Shown piece after piece: positions 6,367 through 9,122 of a stretch of 9,122 bases of DNA. The DNA lies in NCBI GenBank assembly GCA_027058255.1, contig JALUTE010000394.1, forward strand, positions 1 to 9,122. Direction: 5' to 3'. The notes under the pieces are model-generated. The model ran no database searches. It was not told the origin of the DNA and worked only from the letters and a program-made list of their open reading frames with translations. This DNA is from Methyloligella sp. GTDB lineage: Bacteria; Pseudomonadota; Alphaproteobacteria; Rhizobiales; JALUTE01. Numbering within the stretch: the stretch's first letter is position 1; every line of letters begins with the position of its first letter. The position numbers and the translations under genes were made by a program.

Positions 6367-7365
6367 ATGGCCCAACACGTTCTCGCCACCGGCCAGACCG
6401 CCTGCTTCGATGCCCTTGGCCGCGCGATCCCCTGTGGAGGCACCGGGCAGGATGGTGCGCACCGCACGGGCCTGCGGCCCGAAGGCGCGCGCTTTTCGCC
6501 CGACGGCGCCGTGGTGGTCGATCGCCTGACGGGGCTCGCCTGGAGCCGGAATGCCAATCCCGGAGACTTTCCGCTGACCTGGGAGGAGGCATTGGCGCTG
6601 GTCGAGACCATGAATCGCGAGCGGGCGCATGGCCATGACGACTGGCGCCTGCCGAACCGGATCGAGCTTGCGAGCCTCATCGACTTTGGCGCGGCGCGGC
6701 CGGCCCTGCCCGCCGATGCGCCCTTCGAGAAGCTGGAGCAGACCTGGTACTGGACATCCACCACGGCCGCCATCAGCCCGGCGCATGCCTGGTATGTGGA
6801 GATGAGCGGCGGGCGGATGTTCTTCGGGCGCAAGAGCCAGTTCTTCCTCGCCTGGCCGGTGCGGGGGCCGGGATGCGGCGTGCTGCGGGCGAGCGGCCAG
6901 ACGGACTGCTTCGACAGTGCGGGCGTGCGCATCCCCTGCGCCGGCACCGGCCAGGACGGGGAGACCCGCATCGGCGCGGCCTGGCCGGAACCGCGCTTCG
7001 AGATGGCGGGCGACGGGGTGCGCGACCGGTTGACGGGCCTCGTCTGGCGCCGGGCGAGCCGGCTGACCGGGGCGCCCGTGGACTGGGAGGGTGCGCTTCA
7101 GGCCGTGGCCGCCCTCGAAGCGCGCGAGGGGGGAGGCTGGCGGCTTCCCAACATCAACGAGCTCGAGTCCCTCGTCGACTGCGCCCGGCACGGCCCGGCC
7201 CTGCCGGCGGGGCACCCGTTCGTGGACCTGACCGATGTCTACTGGTCCTCGACCACCAGCGCCTATGAGCCCGGCTGGTCCTTCGCGCTCTATCTGAACA
7301 AGGGCGCCATCGGCGTCGGCCACAAGCGCGCCGCGAGCTTCGACGTCTGGCCCGTGCGCGGCTGA
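6367..7365 (+). CDS. protein with two tandem DUF1566 (Lcl C-terminal-like) domains
   Basis: A 332-residue protein consisting almost entirely of two homologous halves (about 8-167 and 176-332). Each half starts with GQT-x-CFD...IPC-x-GTGQDG, then has a DRLTGL-x-W strand, WRLPN-x-x-EL-x-SL, a W-[ST]-STT turn, and ends in WPVRG. These are hallmarks of DUF1566 (PF07603), believed to adopt a C-type-lectin-like fold and often found in secreted or lipoprotein adhesin-like proteins. The paired cysteines (13/23 and 181/191) could form disulphides if exported. No signal peptide or lipobox is visible from the ATG at 6367, and upstream in-frame codons overlap panC without adding a hydrophobic segment, so location is unclear. 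The ribosome site is weak, which leaves the start uncertain. It follows panC and ends just before a strong terminator. A ligand-binding or structural role is possible; no enzymatic function should be assumed. Confidence 0.85.
   Translation: MAQHVLATGQTACFDALGRAIPCGGTGQDGAHRTGLRPEGARFSPDGAVVVDRLTGLAWSRNANPGDFPLTWEEALALVETMNRERAHGHDDWRLPNRIELASLIDFGAARPALPADAPFEKLEQTWYWTSTTAAISPAHAWYVEMSGGRMFFGRKSQFFLAWPVRGPGCGVLRASGQTDCFDSAGVRIPCAGTGQDGETRIGAAWPEPRFEMAGDGVRDRLTGLVWRRASRLTGAPVDWEGALQAVAALEAREGGGWRLPNINELESLVDCARHGPALPAGHPFVDLTDVYWSSTTSAYEPGWSFALYLNKGAIGVGHKRAASFDVWPVRG
6388..6867 (+). repeat. first DUF1566 unit (protein-level tandem repeat)
   Basis: This encodes residues 8-167 of the double-DUF1566 protein. 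Landmarks are GQTACFD, IPCGGTGQDG, DRLTGLAW, WRLPNRIELASL, WYWTSTT and LAWPVRG. It is alignable along its whole length with the second unit, but the DNA has diverged, so the duplication is old. Confidence 0.85.
6892..7362 (+). repeat. second DUF1566 unit (protein-level tandem repeat)
   Basis: This encodes residues 176-332. Landmarks are GQTDCFD, IPCAGTGQDG, DRLTGLVW, WRLPNINELESL, VYWSSTT and DVWPVRG. It matches the DUF1566 consensus (WRLPN-x-x-EL-x-SLVD) more closely than the first copy does. Confidence 0.85.
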
Positions 7366-7400
7366 ACCGGACGCAGGGCAAGGCCCTTCCAGGCATGCGA

Positions 7401-7436
7401 CGGGCGCCCCTCGCGAGGAGGGCGCCCGCCCTTTTT
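7401..7436 (+). terminator. intrinsic terminator of the panC-DUF1566 unit
   Basis: A 9-bp GC-rich stem (7401-7409 pairing with 7420-7428, CGGGCGCCC/GGGCGCCCG) has a 10-nt loop and is followed by CGCC and a run of five T (7432-7436). It lies 35 nt after the stop of the DUF1566 gene. On the opposite strand no T-tract follows the stem, so it is efficient for rightward transcripts only. Confidence 0.85.
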
Positions 7437-7474
7437 CGATGCGATCCGGCCGCGTTCAATGCCATCCGGCCCGT
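7435..7474. repeat. imperfect 20-bp tandem direct repeat
   Basis: Units 7435-7454 and 7455-7474 agree at 15 of 20 positions and share the core ATCCGGCC (7444-7451 and 7464-7471). The first unit begins within the T-tract of the terminator and the second ends 7 nt before the end of the leftward oxidase gene. It does not form an obvious terminator for that gene. Function unknown; it may be a small slippage duplication. Confidence 0.5.
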
Positions 7475-7481
7475 GTCGGCG

Positions 7482-9050
7482 TCACGCCTCCACGACGAAC
7501 TGGCCCATCATGCCCGCATCCTCATGCTCGAGAATGTGGCAGTGATACATGTAGGGGTTCTCGGGGTCGGCATAGTCCTCGAAGCGCGCGATCACCCGCA
7601 CCCGCTCGCCGGGCCCCACCAGAACCGTATCCTTGAGCCCGGCCTCGGCCGCACCCGCGGGCCGGCCGTTGCGGTCGAGAATGCGGAACTGGATGTCATG
7701 GATGTGGAAGGGGTGCGCCATGGGCGAGTCGTTCTCGATCTGCCAGATCTCGGTCGCGCCCAGCTTCACCCGCTCGTCGATCCGCTTCATGTCCATGGTC
7801 CGGCCATTGATGGTGAAGCCGCCACCACCGAACATCATCATGGGCCCCATCTGCATGCTCATGACGAAGCGGCGCGTGCGATCCGCCCTGGCCGGGTCGA
7901 GCCTGGGAAGCGCCGCGAGGCGCGCCGGCAGCGCGGGCGACGGGTCGGGCCTTTCCGCGGGCTCCAGCCGCAGCACGCGGAAGCGGCGGCCGTCGTCGCT
8001 CATCATGCCCATCATGCGCCGGCCCATGCCCCCCATCATGCCCATGCCGCCGCCCATCATGCCGCCGCCCATGCCCATGCCGGCAAGGCTGTCATAGGGG
8101 AAGGTGACGAGCTCGGCCGGGCCGCCGCCGCGCATATCGACGACGATCTCGATGCGCTCGCCGGGCGAGACGACGGCGCGCGTCGCGCTGACAGGTGCGG
8201 GCAGCAGGCTGCCATCGCCGGCGACGATGTGGAAGGGCCGGTTGTCCGCAAAACCGAGCTTGTAGATTCGCGCATTCGAGCCATTGAGGATGCGCAGCCG
8301 AACGCGCTCGGTGCGGGCCTGGAAGACCGGCGCCACAGCGCCGTTCACCAGCAGCACGTCGCCCTTCATGCCCATCATCCGGTCGTGCATGGACGACATG
8401 TATTGCAGGGCGCCGTCATAGCCGAAGCGCTTGTCCTGCAATACGATGGGGAGATCGTCGACCCCGTAGGTCGCGGGAAGCGCGACCGCGCCGGTGCTCT
8501 CATCCTCCACATAGATGGCGCCCGCCATGCCGAGATAGGCATGCAGGCCCGTCTTGTGCAGCAGATGCGGGTGATACCAGAACATGCCTGCCTTCTGCTT
8601 GACCTCGAAGCGCGGCAGCCAGGTGGCGCCCGGCGCGATGACCTGATGCGGGCCGCCATCGGCAATGGCGGGCACGTGCAGCCCGTGCCAATGGATGGTC
8701 GTCGGCTCGCCAATGCCATTGGCGACGCGCAGCTCCACCGTCTCGCCATTCCTCAGCTTGAGGGTGGGGCCGAGATAGGGGCCGTTGATGCCGAGGGTCG
8801 GCGTCTCGCGCCCATCGAGAAAGCGCGACCGCCCCCGCTGGAGGGCAAGGTCGAAAATGCGCACGCCGTTCTCCACCCGTCCCGTCTCCAGCGGCGGGAT
8901 CGGCAAGGGCTGTGCGTCGCCCGACCACGCCCCGGCCGCGCTCGCCTGCGGGGCGAAGGGCGTGCGCAAATAGGATGGCAGCGCCAGGCCCGCCCCGGCG
9001 ACCAGCCCGCCGGCCGCCAGCCCCTTGAGCACTGTGCGTCGCGTGGTCAT
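7482..9050 (-). CDS. Tat-exported CueO-like multicopper oxidase
   Basis: A 522-residue laccase-type oxidase, probably a periplasmic cuprous oxidase for copper tolerance. The twin-arginine signal TRRTVLKG (3-10) is followed by a hydrophobic stretch and likely cleavage near ASA (36-38), so it would be exported folded with copper. Three cupredoxin domains are inferred: about 60-183, 198-360 and 390-522. All four copper motifs are intact: HWHG (H120, H122), WYHPH (H160, H162), HPFHIH (H446, H449, H451) and HCHILEHEDAGMM (H503, C504, H505, H509, with M514 as type 1 axial ligand). A Met/Gly-rich insert occupies 324-350 and a second Met cluster 397-406, which fits Cu(I) capture as in CueO. The ATG at 9050 overlaps the stop of the upstream SHOCT gene and has AAGGAGG 7 nt upstream. 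Other members of the family (CopA-, laccase- or FtsP-like) are less likely given HCH-x-x-EHED-x-GMM. Confidence 0.95.
   Translation of the reverse strand: MTTRRTVLKGLAAGGLVAGAGLALPSYLRTPFAPQASAAGAWSGDAQPLPIPPLETGRVENGVRIFDLALQRGRSRFLDGRETPTLGINGPYLGPTLKLRNGETVELRVANGIGEPTTIHWHGLHVPAIADGGPHQVIAPGATWLPRFEVKQKAGMFWYHPHLLHKTGLHAYLGMAGAIYVEDESTGAVALPATYGVDDLPIVLQDKRFGYDGALQYMSSMHDRMMGMKGDVLLVNGAVAPVFQARTERVRLRILNGSNARIYKLGFADNRPFHIVAGDGSLLPAPVSATRAVVSPGERIEIVVDMRGGGPAELVTFPYDSLAGMGMGGGMMGGGMGMMGGMGRRMMGMMSDDGRRFRVLRLEPAERPDPSPALPARLAALPRLDPARADRTRRFVMSMQMGPMMMFGGGGFTINGRTMDMKRIDERVKLGATEIWQIENDSPMAHPFHIHDIQFRILDRNGRPAGAAEAGLKDTVLVGPGERVRVIARFEDYADPENPYMYHCHILEHEDAGMMGQFVVEA
8001..8081 (-). repeat. 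Met/Gly-rich low-complexity segment of the oxidase
   Basis: This encodes residues 324-350, with 12 methionines in 27 residues arranged as MGM and MMGG motifs. At DNA level it is a degenerate run of ATG and GGC/GGG codons, prone to slippage. Such segments bind Cu(I) through thioethers in CueO, CopA and PcoA proteins (family knowledge). Confidence 0.8.
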
Positions 9051-9122
9051 GTCGTCGCCTCCTTCAAGGTTCTCAGACGCTCCTCATATTCCCGGGCGTC
9101 GATCTCGCCGCGGGCGAAGCGC
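9047..9122 (-). CDS. SHOCT-domain protein, C-terminal end (5' part outside window)
   Basis: The last 24 codons of a leftward gene enter from the right edge and read RFARGEIDAREYEERLRTLK then EATT before a TGA at 9049-9047. The pattern RFARGEID-x-x-EYEERL-x-x-L fits the SHOCT (short C-terminal) domain, a roughly 30-residue helical module at the ends of many small bacterial membrane or secreted proteins. The stop overlaps the oxidase start as ATGA, so the two genes are one operon with coupled translation. From family knowledge, small SHOCT proteins often sit beside copper-handling genes, which fits a copper-resistance operon extending rightward. Nothing can be said about the rest of the protein. 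Confidence 0.75.
   Translation of the reverse strand, partial: RFARGEIDAREYEERLRTLKEATT
9058..9064 (-). promoter_or_regulatory. ribosome binding site of the multicopper oxidase
   Basis: AAGGAGG lies 7 nt before the ATG at 9050. It is embedded in the Lys-Glu codons near the end of the upstream SHOCT gene, so translation of the two genes is probably coupled. Confidence 0.75.

Noticed and set aside
5337..6971. A 544-codon leftward frame antisense to panC and the DUF1566 gene
   Set aside because: It is a shadow of two well-supported forward genes, with no recognisable motif and no ribosome site of note.
6367..7365. Possible diversity-generating retroelement target (lectin-like DUF1566 fold at a gene end)
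   Set aside because: There is no reverse transcriptase, no template repeat and no cluster of adenine-rich AAY codons near the C-terminus. The two halves look like an old domain duplication.
8001..8081. Apparent short repeat array suggestive of CRISPR or a minisatellite
   Set aside because: The periodicity comes from Met and Gly codons of the oxidase's Met-rich loop; there are no regular spacers.

Overview
The window is GC-rich chromosomal DNA with strong GC bias at third codon positions. It looks like an alphaproteobacterium, most likely from the Hyphomicrobiales/Rhodospirillales side. This rests on the protein style: a SPOR-tailed carboxypeptidase-like C-terminus, a PutA without a DNA-binding domain, and a vWA/DnaJ pair of a type I associate with alphaproteobacteria. 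It is inference from family resemblance, since there is no rRNA or other marker. No tRNA, rRNA, CRISPR array, insertion sequence, phage gene or plasmid function was seen.

Layout from left to right. (1) The end of a rightward gene with a SPOR domain, probably a D-alanyl-D-alanine carboxypeptidase (3-443). (2) A leftward block (454-5245), in transcription order putA (proline to glutamate), a von Willebrand factor A protein, and a membrane-anchored J-domain protein. The last two are 8 nt apart and are probably one operon. putA is separated from them by about 110 nt holding a small hairpin. (3) A 163-nt divergent control region (5246-5408) with a good TAATAT -10 box for putA and an inverted repeat lying over the expected putA -35 position. 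(4) A rightward pair: panC (pantothenate synthetase), then a 332-residue protein made of two tandem DUF1566/Lcl-type domains, closed by a clear intrinsic terminator at 7401-7436. (5) A leftward copper unit: a Tat-exported CueO-like multicopper oxidase (7482-9050), translationally coupled by an ATGA overlap to an upstream gene. Only the last 24 codons of that upstream gene lie in the window, and they read as a SHOCT domain.

Functionally these are neighbouring but mostly independent units: cell-wall remodelling, proline catabolism, an uncharacterised vWA/J-domain pair, pantothenate synthesis with an unexplained DUF1566 partner, and periplasmic copper detoxification. I do not see a convincing new defence or mobile system. 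The items most worth following are the double-DUF1566 protein behind panC, the vWA/J-protein pair, the unusually placed methionine-rich loop of the oxidase, and the palindrome at the putA promoter.
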